Shown piece by piece: positions 1-5,837 of a stretch of 9,817 bases of DNA. The notes beneath the pieces are model-generated. The model worked only from the letters and a program-made list of their open reading frames with translations. It searched no databases and had not been told where the DNA came from. This DNA is from CAYSAA01 sp964428905 (GTDB lineage Bacteria; Atribacterota; Phoenicimicrobiia; Phoenicimicrobiales; Stramentimicrobiaceae): NCBI GenBank assembly GCA_964428905.1, contig CAYSAA010000122.1:1-9817 (forward strand), in the 5' to 3' direction. A program made the translations under genes and the position numbers. Position 1 is the stretch's first letter. Every line of letters begins with the position of its first letter.

Positions 1-375
1 TTTGCTATTATTTTGCGAATCATTCTGCCTTTATTTAAAAACACCTTTACAGGATTAAGGGACGTTGATTTTATTTATATTGATTCAGCCAGAGGTATTG
101 GTCTTAACAAGATGGAAATTTTACGCTATATTCGTTTTCCTCATGCCTTTCCGGCTATTTTTGCCGGGATTAAATTTGCTGCAGTCATTGCCAACAGTGT
201 AGCAATCCTCACCTCTCTAATCGGTGCAGGAGGATTGGGAGAACTTATCTTTGAGGGGTTAACCAATTTTAATATCCCCAAAGTTTTAACCGGTGCCATT
301 CCGGCTATCATTATTGCTGTACTGCTGGATTTAAGCTTTAGTCTCATCGAAAAAAGAATTTCATTAAAAAATTAA
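1..375 (+). CDS. Osmoprotectant (glycine betaine/carnitine/choline) ABC transporter permease, C-terminal part
   Basis: The frame is open from base 1 and ends at TAA 373-375, so about 124 C-terminal residues are visible and the start lies off the left edge. It begins FAIILRIILPLFKNTFTGL, which matches the conserved segment of OpuB/OpuC/ProW-type inner-membrane permeases. This is followed by the cytoplasmic EAA-type loop (DSARGIGLNKMEILRYIRFP) that contacts the ATPase, then hydrophobic segments around the family-typical IGAGGLGELIFEG. Members of this family import compatible solutes such as glycine betaine, choline or carnitine for osmotic protection. The last residues (SLIEKRISLKN) form a short basic cytoplasmic tail, so the C-terminus looks complete. 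The partner ATPase and binding protein are presumably to the left, outside the window. The exact substrate cannot be read from this fragment. I see no clear terminator hairpin between 376 and 440. Confidence 0.88.
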   Translation, partial: FAIILRIILPLFKNTFTGLRDVDFIYIDSARGIGLNKMEILRYIRFPHAFPAIFAGIKFAAVIANSVAILTSLIGAGGLGELIFEGLTNFNIPKVLTGAIPAIIIAVLLDLSFSLIEKRISLKN

Positions 376-440
376 AAAGAGCACTATTTTTAAAATTATA
401 GATAACAATCAACAAAAAATCTTCAGCAGAATCATTAGCA

Positions 441-668
441 TCAAAAATGACCTTTTTTCTCGATGATCTGCTTTAATTTCTCATCCACAGTGCCATCTGG
501 CAAAACGTAATCCGGTGAAACATATCCTTCCTCTTCAAATCGTTTTTTCCTAATACAATCCTTACCACCATTCAAACAATAATTTTCAATCCATTTCTTA
601 TCCAACAATCCTTTATCATACGCTCTTTTCATGCCTGATGTTTGATCATACCATATACATCTATTCAT
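441..668 (-). CDS. Small cysteine-containing protein of unknown function
   Basis: This is a 75-residue protein starting MNRCIWYDQTSGMKRAY and ending at TGA 443-441. The frame is open upstream to an ATG at 710, but that ATG has no SD. The ATG at 668 has an AAAGGGG about 13 nt upstream and directly precedes the conserved-looking CIWYD, so I prefer 668. Cysteines fall at residues 4, 31 and 38. Other notable features are a DKKWIENYC segment and a VLPDGTVDEKLKQII tail. From memory, similar short proteins occur in clostridia and methanogens and are sometimes labelled uracil-DNA glycosylase. I see none of that enzyme's catalytic motifs and would not use the name. The cysteines could bind a metal or an iron-sulfur cluster, which is inference. 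The gene converges with the permease at 1-375 and lies downstream of the protease gene on the same strand. Confidence 0.6.
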   Translation of the reverse strand: MNRCIWYDQTSGMKRAYDKGLLDKKWIENYCLNGGKDCIRKKRFEEEGYVSPDYVLPDGTVDEKLKQIIEKKGHF

Positions 669-731
669 GATATAAAATAAACCCCTTTCATTGATATTTG
701 GAATACTCATTACATTTTGTAAACATATTTA

Positions 732-818
732 CTAATCTTGAATACTTTGATAATACTCCTCTCTCTTGGTAATACCTGTTGTTTTCTGCAAGACTTGATA
801 TTCCCCCTTTCCATTGTT
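732..818 (-). pseudogene. Protein-like remnant or unannotated micro-ORF
   Basis: Between two in-frame stops (TAA 821-819 and TAG 734-732) the minus strand reads 28 codons. They end TTGITKREEYYQSIQD, a composition more like a real protein C-terminus than random AT-rich DNA. No ATG is in frame. A TTG at about codon 10 lies about 11 nt after an AAAGGGGG run and could start a 19-residue peptide. Further upstream the same frame (ending NLCSF before the stop) is not protein-like. It may be the relic of a gene that was joined to, or upstream of, the small protein at 441-668, or it may be chance. I do not recognise a family. Confidence 0.2.
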
Positions 819-846
819 TTAAAAAGAACATAGGTTACTAATCTTC

Positions 847-1479
847 TTACAAATTTAAAAAATATTTAACTGTGAAGTTAATAAAAACATGGATTATAAA
901 GGCTGGCCAGAATGATTTTCCCCGGTAGGCAACCCATCCAAACCACAAACCTGTTACAATACAGGAAAGGGTTTCTGCTTCAGGTTTCCCCAGGTGAAGC
1001 AGGACAAAGGGAACCATCTGGATAATAATGCTTGCCTGACCAAATCGCTTTTTTAAGCCAAAGAGTAAAAACCCTCGCAGAAGATATTCCCAGGCAAATA
1101 ATTCAGGTACTGATGCGGTTAAAAATTCATAATAGTTAAATTGACTGGCATAAAACTGGTGAACAGAGGAAAAACTGGAGCCAACGAGTAAAATCGGGAG
1201 ACCGATTATGATAGTAATAATGACATAAGGCAACCAGATACGATAATGACCGATTCTGAAACCGTAATCAAGTGGATTATCTCTTAATACCAACAGGATA
1301 ACGAGAATCGGTACCACAATATAATAAAATATATAGTTGATAGCAAGCGTTGGACCAATTGGCCTGTACCACTGCATGACCAGAGAAAAAGTAGCCAGGC
1401 ATAAGACAACAATAACCTTAACATACTCTTTTAAGAAAGATATAAGTGCTTGATATTCCTGGAATAAAAATTTTTTCAA
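847..1479 (-). CDS. CPBP-family (CAAX protease/Abi) intramembrane metalloprotease
   Basis: This is a 210-residue, strongly hydrophobic protein with about six membrane segments. It carries the three signature elements of the CPBP/Abi glutamic-type membrane protease fold: WEYLLRG (E131 and R135), FxxxH (F158 to H162, followed by LGKPEAE) and HxxxN (H197 to N201) in the last segment. The usual EExxxR motif is reduced to WExxxR. The catalytic second glutamate is kept and the first is tryptophan, a variant I recall in one CPBP subgroup. Family roles include CAAX-type prenyl-protein processing in eukaryotes and bacteriocin self-immunity or maturation in bacteria. The substrate here is unknown. Translation starts at a TTG (1479-1477) with GAGG (1491-1488) 8 nt upstream; there is no better ATG. 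It is divergent from the ABC operon across a 416-bp gap. Confidence 0.82.
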   Translation of the reverse strand: MKKFLFQEYQALISFLKEYVKVIVVLCLATFSLVMQWYRPIGPTLAINYIFYYIVVPILVILLVLRDNPLDYGFRIGHYRIWLPYVIITIIIGLPILLVGSSFSSVHQFYASQFNYYEFLTASVPELFAWEYLLRGFLLFGLKKRFGQASIIIQMVPFVLLHLGKPEAETLSCIVTGLWFGWVAYRGKSFWPAFIIHVFINFTVKYFLNL

Positions 1480-1487
1480 TAAACAAA

Positions 1488-1491
1488 CCTC
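1488..1491 (-). promoter_or_regulatory. SD supporting the TTG start of the CPBP protease
   Basis: GAGG on the minus strand sits 8 nt before the TTG at 1479-1477. This is ideal spacing and is why the non-ATG start is accepted. Confidence 0.6.
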
Positions 1492-1590
1492 ATTAATCCA
1501 TTCTATTTATATAAATGACTCTAATCTTTACTACTCACCTGTAAGCCAAATCACTGGAAAAAAATGATTGCTTTTTAAGATAATAACATT

Positions 1591-1623
1591 ATTGTATTGA
1601 ATATTGAAAATATTTGTTACAAT
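1591..1623. promoter_or_regulatory. 33-bp imperfect dyad, candidate operator for the divergent promoters
   Basis: ATTGTATTGAATATT and AATATTTGTTACAAT are inverted copies separated by GAA. The arms match at 12 of 15 positions, with mismatches only at arm positions 7-9. This is the size and symmetry of a site for a dimeric helix-turn-helix regulator. It lies 112 bp before the protease start and 272 bp before the binding-protein start, so it could serve either or both. Its AT richness raises the chance of a random match. No regulator gene lies in the window. Confidence 0.35.
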
Positions 1624-1770
1624 ATTATTAAAGATTACCGTCTTTTCTTACCTTAATCAACCTCAATTTATTGATACTTCTATTGAAAAATATTGCTTTT
1701 TATGTCAAAATGGTTGGTAGAGAAAATTAAATTTGATTCAAAATTATTTCCTGATGACAAACGATTCACA

Positions 1771-1783
1771 TAAGGAGGTGATC
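1771..1783 (+). promoter_or_regulatory. Orphan perfect Shine-Dalgarno, full complement of the 16S rRNA 3' end
   Basis: TAAGGAGGTGATC is the exact complement of the canonical 16S rRNA tail GATCACCTCCTTA over 13 nt. No ATG, GTG or TTG follows at a usable distance. A short stem GAT(T)CAC/GTGATC (1763-1769 with 1778-1783) can place AAGGAG in its loop. The site lies about 110 nt upstream of the binding protein's own SD. Confidence 0.45.
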
Positions 1784-1788
1784 ATCTT

Positions 1789-1851
1789 TTAATCAAAAAA
1801 AGAAAATTATTTAGACCTGCAAATATGAAGCTGAGCAGCGTATCAGACTGA
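1789..1851 (+). other. Possible leader-peptide frame lacking a standard start codon
   Basis: Ten nt after the GGAGG of the orphan SD, a frame of 20 codons runs to TGA 1849-1851 and would read (L/M)IKKRKLFRPANMKLSSVSD. The codon in the start position is TTA, one base from TTG, a start used elsewhere in this window. The product would be small and very basic. It could be a leader peptide, a decayed small gene, or coincidence. The in-frame ATG at 1825 is too far from the SD to explain it. Confidence 0.2.
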
Positions 1852-1881
1852 AATGTAAAGATTTTTTAATTTAAAAACTAT

Positions 1882-1887
1882 AGGAGG
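1882..1887 (+). promoter_or_regulatory. Strong SD of the binding protein
   Basis: AGGAGG lies 8 nt before the ATG at 1896, near-ideal for high expression. This contrasts with the weak site of the next gene (permease), where only AAAGA lies close to the ATG. Confidence 0.75.
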
Positions 1888-1895
1888 TTTTTTCA

Positions 1896-2900
1896 ATGAG
1901 AAAATTATTACTGTCTACAATGATTATATTCTTTGTGGTTTTCTGTGTTACCGGTCATGGTCTTGCACAGGGAAACGTCCTGCATCTGTATACCGCTTTT
2001 GATACCGAAGAGGCCAAATTATATATTGAAGCTTTTGAAGAAGAAACCGGTATCGATGTACAATGGGTTAGAATGTCTTCCGGTGAAGTTCTGGCCAGAA
2101 TAGAGGCTGAAGCCAGTAATCCTCAAGCCAGTGTCTGGCATGCCGGTTCCAATACCTCTCATATCAATGCCGCCTCCAAAGGTCTTTTGGAATCCTATAA
2201 ACCCAATACTGATTTCGAATTATCGGAACTGTTACATGCTGACGATTGGGATTGGACCGGATTTTATACTGGTGCCATTGGTTTTATCACCAATACTGAA
2301 TTCCTGGAAGAAAATGATATGGAACCCCCAACCAGCTGGGATGATTTACTCCATCCCAAATTAGAAAATAATGTAGCCCTTGCTTATCCCTATACTTCCG
2401 GTACGGCTTATACTACCTATGCCACTCTTGTTCAAATGTGGGGTATGGAAAAAGCCCTGGATTGGTGGGAAGAATTTGACCAGCATAGTATTTTCCAATA
2501 CACCAAATCCGGAACTGCCTGTATTGGCATGGCTGGTTTGGGTGAAATTGCTGTGGGGATTTCTTTCTCACACGATATACTGGCTAAAGGTGTTAATGCC
2601 GGTTATCCCGTCGTCATGACCTTCCCGGAGGAGGGAACCGGTTATGAAGTTGGCGGACTATCTCTTATTAAAGGAGGACCTGATCCGGAATTAGGAAAGC
2701 AATTTATTGATTGGTGTTATACCGTAGAAGCCCAAAACCTCTTCCAGGATTACAACCGCCTCCCGGTTAATCCCAAAGCGACTGTAGCAGAAGGTTCAGT
2801 AACCCTAGATGATGTAAATCTAATTGCTTATGATCATATCCTGGCCGGAGAAAGCAAGGATGAATGGGTAGAAGCCTGGAGAGATCGGATTGGACAATAG
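1896..2900 (+). CDS. Periplasmic ABC transporter solute-binding protein, AfuA/FbpA-like, probably not iron-specific
   Basis: This is a 334-residue extracytoplasmic binding protein of the ferric-iron/AfuA/2-aminoethylphosphonate cluster. A signal peptide occupies residues 1-24 (basic MRK, hydrophobic core, likely cleavage after GLA). The only early Cys (C17) is not in a lipobox, so the protein should be soluble in a periplasm. The mature part shows the family elements LHLYTAFDTEEA, GFITNTEFL, YPYTSGTAYTTY (163-175) and LFQDYNRLPVNP (282-292). Iron-binding members normally have adjacent tyrosines near the position where this protein reads GISFSHDI (221-228), and none are present. Instead H226-D227 and a glutamate in GTGYEVGG (E251) resemble the sugar contacts I recall for hexose-phosphate-binding AfuA. 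T167-S168-G169-T170 could hold a phosphate. It is the first gene of a transporter plus isomerase operon. The transport role is near certain; the substrate is inferred. Confidence 0.9.
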   Translation: MRKLLLSTMIIFFVVFCVTGHGLAQGNVLHLYTAFDTEEAKLYIEAFEEETGIDVQWVRMSSGEVLARIEAEASNPQASVWHAGSNTSHINAASKGLLESYKPNTDFELSELLHADDWDWTGFYTGAIGFITNTEFLEENDMEPPTSWDDLLHPKLENNVALAYPYTSGTAYTTYATLVQMWGMEKALDWWEEFDQHSIFQYTKSGTACIGMAGLGEIAVGISFSHDILAKGVNAGYPVVMTFPEEGTGYEVGGLSLIKGGPDPELGKQFIDWCYTVEAQNLFQDYNRLPVNPKATVAEGSVTLDDVNLIAYDHILAGESKDEWVEAWRDRIGQ

Positions 2901-2927
2901 ACCATTAAATCTGTAATCTAATAATTT

Positions 2928-2972
2928 ATCCCTGCTACAAATTAAAAATACAAATTCGTTTGTAGCAGGGAT
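2928..2972 (+). repeat. Perfect 14-bp inverted repeat between binding-protein and permease genes
   Basis: ATCCCTGCTACAAA (2928-2941) and TTTGTAGCAGGGAT (2959-2972) pair perfectly around a 17-nt loop. The right arm can alternatively form TACAAA-TTCG-TTTGTA (2949-2964), a 6-bp hairpin with a TTCG tetraloop. No T-run follows, so this is not a classical terminator. Its place after a binding-protein gene fits a 3' mRNA-stabilising or partial termination element that raises the binding protein over the membrane subunits, as is known for other ABC operons. Confidence 0.7.
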
Positions 2973-2993
2973 CGTTTAAATGGTAACTAAAGA

Positions 2994-4706
2994 ATGAATG
3001 GTTATAGAAAAAGACAATATCATGAAATTATCGGTCAGTTAAAACTTATCTGGAAAGAGCCAATCCTTTTTATTTTTATTGTTCTTATTTTTTATTTTTT
3101 AATAACCTTTGTGGCTTTACCAATCTTCCAGGTTATCAGATATAGCGTATTTATTGATGGGAAATGGGATTTTTCCAATTATATGGTAATTTTTGCTAAA
3201 AGATATTATTTCCAACCATTTATTAATAGTATTATCCTGGGAGTGTATACGGCTACTGTTGGAACTATAGCTGGATTTGCCTTTGCCTATGCTTTAACCC
3301 GTACTGCTCTTCCCTTTAAAAATATTTTTCACATGATTGCTACTTTCCCCATCATCTCTCCGCCTTTTGTAGTTGCATTAGCTGCTATACTTCTTTTTGG
3401 TAGAGCGGGTACCTTGACTCCTTGGCTTAGAACTATTATTGGAAATTATTCTATTTACGGATTAGGAGGATTAGTTTTAGTAGAAACGATTGCTTATAGC
3501 CCCACTGCTTTCTTAGTTTTATATGGAGTCTTGGAAGCTATAGATCCCTCACTAGAAGAAGCATCAATGGACCTGGGTGCTGCTAGAGGCAGAGTCTTTT
3601 CCACAATTACACTTCCTCTGTCTACTCCTGGAATAGCCAGTGCCTGGCTGTTGGTTTTTATTCAATCCATGGCAGACTTCGGGAATCCAATGGTCATTTC
3701 CGGTGATTTCAGGGTGCTTTCCGTGCAGGCCTTTTTGCAAATCACCGGTATGTATGATCTTTCTCGAGGATCTACATTAGCTATGTTATTGCTTATTCCA
3801 ACTGCCACTGCATTCTTTGTGCAAAAATACTGGGTCTCTCGAAAATCTTATGTCACAGTTACCGGCAAACCCACCGGGGCTACCATAAAAAACCTAGAAT
3901 GGTATATTAAATTACCGGTTTATAGTGCCTGTCTGTTCTATACTGGAATCGTTTTCTTATTCTATGGCACCATTGTATACGGCTCCTTCCAAACCCTATG
4001 GGGTGTAAATCCAACATTAACTTTAAATAATTTTGTGGTAGTCTGGGAAGTCGGGAAAGACTATCTTTTCGATTCAATTGTACTATCATCTATTGCTACT
4101 CCTATTACTGGAGTAGTAGGAATATTTATCTCTTTTTTGATTATTCGGAAAAAATTTATCGGGCGTGGTTTGATGGAATTTATGTCTATGCTTACTTTTG
4201 CAATTCCGGGAACCGTTGTTGGTATCGGATATATCCTGGCTTTTAATCAAAAATCTACACTAATGCCTATTATTTTAACCGGTACTGCCTGGATTATTAT
4301 TACTCTATTAATTTTTCGAGATATGCCAGTGGGAATCCGTTCCGGAATTGCAGCATTACAACAAATCGATCCGGCCATCGAAGAGGCCTCTACCGACCTG
4401 GGAGCTGATAGTAATACCACTTTTCGCAAAATTACCCTTCCCATGATCGCCCCGGCCTTTTTCTCTGGCCTGGCTTTCGGTTTTGTGAAAGCAATGACTG
4501 CCATCAGTGCAGTTATTTTTGTGGTATCCGGAAAATGGAATTTAATTACCATTGCAATTTTAGGATTTGTGGATAATACACAATATGCTCGGGCTGCCGC
4601 CATGAGTCTAATTCTAATTATGATTATACTGATTGCCCTGGGAGTAATTCAATTCTTGGTAAATCGAATTGGAAAAGGGGTTAGAGCGACAAGCATTATA
4701 GGTTAA
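2994..4706 (+). CDS. Fused two-domain ABC transporter permease (AfuB/FbpB/ThiP-type)
   Basis: This 570-residue inner-membrane protein is made of two homologous permease halves joined end to end, about 12 membrane segments in all. Each half carries an EAA loop that docks on the ATPase: EEASMDLGAARGRVFSTITLP (from residue 188) and EEASTDLGADSNTTFRKITLP (from residue 463). Both copies keep the invariant glycine (G195 and G470). The linker near residues 280-305 is polar. The length fits the fused FbpB/AfuB/ThiP class, in which one polypeptide replaces the usual permease pair. Start choice: ATG 2994 has only a weak AAAGA immediately upstream. This predicts lower translation than the binding protein, as expected for membrane subunits. 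A second ATG at 2998 is out of frame. It works with the binding protein upstream and the ATPase downstream. The family gives the mechanism but not the substrate. Confidence 0.92.
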   Translation: MNGYRKRQYHEIIGQLKLIWKEPILFIFIVLIFYFLITFVALPIFQVIRYSVFIDGKWDFSNYMVIFAKRYYFQPFINSIILGVYTATVGTIAGFAFAYALTRTALPFKNIFHMIATFPIISPPFVVALAAILLFGRAGTLTPWLRTIIGNYSIYGLGGLVLVETIAYSPTAFLVLYGVLEAIDPSLEEASMDLGAARGRVFSTITLPLSTPGIASAWLLVFIQSMADFGNPMVISGDFRVLSVQAFLQITGMYDLSRGSTLAMLLLIPTATAFFVQKYWVSRKSYVTVTGKPTGATIKNLEWYIKLPVYSACLFYTGIVFLFYGTIVYGSFQTLWGVNPTLTLNNFVVVWEVGKDYLFDSIVLSSIATPITGVVGIFISFLIIRKKFIGRGLMEFMSMLTFAIPGTVVGIGYILAFNQKSTLMPIILTGTAWIIITLLIFRDMPVGIRSGIAALQQIDPAIEEASTDLGADSNTTFRKITLPMIAPAFFSGLAFGFVKAMTAISAVIFVVSGKWNLITIAILGFVDNTQYARAAAMSLILIMIILIALGVIQFLVNRIGKGVRATSIIG

Positions 4707-4708
4707 AT

Positions 4709-4731
4709 TACTTCATAGCATTTATGAAGTA
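4709..4731 (+). repeat. Perfect 9-bp hairpin abutting the SD of the ATPase gene
   Basis: TACTTCATA (4709-4717) and TATGAAGTA (4723-4731) pair perfectly around a 5-nt loop (GCATT). The stem starts 2 nt after the permease stop and ends one base before the AAGGGG SD (4733-4738) of the ATPase gene. No T-run follows. It could protect the upstream mRNA or limit ribosome access at the junction. Confidence 0.65.
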
Positions 4732-4745
4732 TAAGGGGTAAAAAC

Positions 4746-5837
4746 ATGAAAAAAGACTTTCTGGAATTGAAAGAACTGGTTAAAATATTTGGAAGTGGTA
4801 AAGATGTGGTTAGGGCAGTTGATTACGTCAATTTAAAGGTAGAGGAAGGAGAACTGGTTACCCTGTTGGGTCCTTCCGGTTGCGGAAAGACCACCATTCT
4901 GCGCATGATTTCCGGTTTTGAATTACCGACTTCCGGCAAAATATTTATTGATGGGGAAGATGTAACCTCAACTCCCCCCAACAAAAGACCCACTGCTATG
5001 GTATTTCAAAATTATGCCCTTTTCCCTCATATGACAGTAGCTCAAAACATAATCTATGGACCTAAAATACACGGGGAGCCTCCTGATATTGCCAGGCAAA
5101 AAGCAGAAGGGGTAATGAAATTAGTTGGCCTGGAAAAGCTTGGTAAACGCTCTCCTTCTCAGTTATCCGGTGGACAGCAACAGCGGGTCAGTTTAGCCCG
5201 TTCACTGATCATGGAACCAAAAGTCCTATTGCTTGATGAACCCCTTTCCAACCTTGATGCCAAATTAAGGGTTTCTATGCGTCTGGAAATACGAAAGTTA
5301 CAGCAGAGAGTAGGCATTACTTCCATTTATGTCACTCATGACCAGGAAGAAGCCATGTCCTTATCAGACCGTGTGGTTATTTTAAAAGATGGCATTGTGC
5401 AACAAATAGGAACTCCTTTAGAAGTATATGCACGCCCGGATAACTGTTTCGTAGCAGACTTTATCGGGAAGGCCAATTTTCTGGAGACCGTTGTTAAACA
5501 GGTTATTTCAGATGAACAAGTGGTTATTAATTTATTAGGCCAACGGCTAACAATCCCCAAAGTCAAAAAGACCTTCAAAAAAGATGAAAAAGCCTTTCTG
5601 GTTCTCCGTCCGGAATCGATTATCCTGGAAAAAAAGAAACCCGATAGTATCACCGGGACCATTCATGAAATTGTATTTCTTGGTAATCAGATGACCTACC
5701 TCGTCGAACTGTCCGGACAATTGGTAACCGTGGAGATGTCAAATCCCCAGGAATGCGAGCGTTTTCAAAAAGGTGAAGAGGTGACTATCCGACTGCCGGT
5801 AAAAAGTCTTCATCTCTTACCCCGGGAGGACCAATAA
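4746..5837 (+). CDS. ABC transporter ATP-binding protein (AfuC/PotA/MalK-like, with TOBE domain)
   Basis: This 363-residue cytoplasmic ATPase powers the importer encoded by the two upstream genes. Visible motifs in order are Walker A GPSGCGKT (42-49), Q-loop Q88, signature LSGGQQQRV (140-148), Walker B VLLLDE (160-165) followed by the D-loop SNLDAKL, and switch His H198 in VTHDQEEA. All catalytic residues are intact. From about residue 240 onward is a C-terminal extension with TOBE-type sequence (LRPESIIL and IVFLGNQMTYLVEL). This is typical of the CUT1/polyamine/iron-type importer ATPases and is often a regulatory or dimer surface. SD AAGGGG sits 7 nt before the ATG. Its TAA overlaps the next gene's ATG by one base, so the isomerase is translationally coupled to it. 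TOBE-containing ATPases of this type serve many substrates, so this gene does not settle the ligand. Confidence 0.93.
   Translation: MKKDFLELKELVKIFGSGKDVVRAVDYVNLKVEEGELVTLLGPSGCGKTTILRMISGFELPTSGKIFIDGEDVTSTPPNKRPTAMVFQNYALFPHMTVAQNIIYGPKIHGEPPDIARQKAEGVMKLVGLEKLGKRSPSQLSGGQQQRVSLARSLIMEPKVLLLDEPLSNLDAKLRVSMRLEIRKLQQRVGITSIYVTHDQEEAMSLSDRVVILKDGIVQQIGTPLEVYARPDNCFVADFIGKANFLETVVKQVISDEQVVINLLGQRLTIPKVKKTFKKDEKAFLVLRPESIILEKKKPDSITGTIHEIVFLGNQMTYLVELSGQLVTVEMSNPQECERFQKGEEVTIRLPVKSLHLLPREDQ

Larger units (their letters stand above)
1480..1895. other. 416-bp gene-free divergent regulatory region
   Basis: This very AT-rich stretch separates the minus-strand protease gene from the plus-strand ABC operon and contains no long reading frame. 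It holds a 33-bp dyad (1591-1623), an orphan perfect SD followed by a 20-codon basic frame without a start codon (1771-1851), and the SD of the binding protein (1882-1887). Several TTGAAA/TACAAT-like hexamers occur, but none are paired at 16-18 bp, so I do not place a sigma-70 promoter with confidence. I do not recognise any known riboswitch class. The 5' leader of the operon is probably 200 nt or more if transcription starts near the dyad. Confidence 0.6.

Noticed and set aside
669..710. Longer small protein starting at ATG 710
   Set aside because: No SD upstream of 710; the internal ATG at 668 has AAAGGGG and precedes the conserved-looking CIWYD. Spacing of 13 nt is long, so the choice is not certain.
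711..812. Minus-strand ATG frame MERGNIKSCRKQQ over the 711-814 spacer
   Set aside because: Composition is not protein-like and it has no SD; another frame of the same spacer looks more like coding sequence.
1592..1623. Sigma-70 promoter TTGTAT...TACAAT within the dyad
   Set aside because: The spacing is 20 bp, or 15 bp using TTGAAT, so neither pairing is convincing.
2928..2972. Rho-independent terminator after the binding-protein gene
   Set aside because: The stem is perfect, but it is followed by CGTTTAAATGG with no T-run, and the operon continues 22 bp later.
1896..4706. Calling the transporter a ferric iron (FbpABC) system
   Set aside because: The fold family fits, but the tyrosine pair expected for iron is missing and the operon ends in a sugar-type isomerase.
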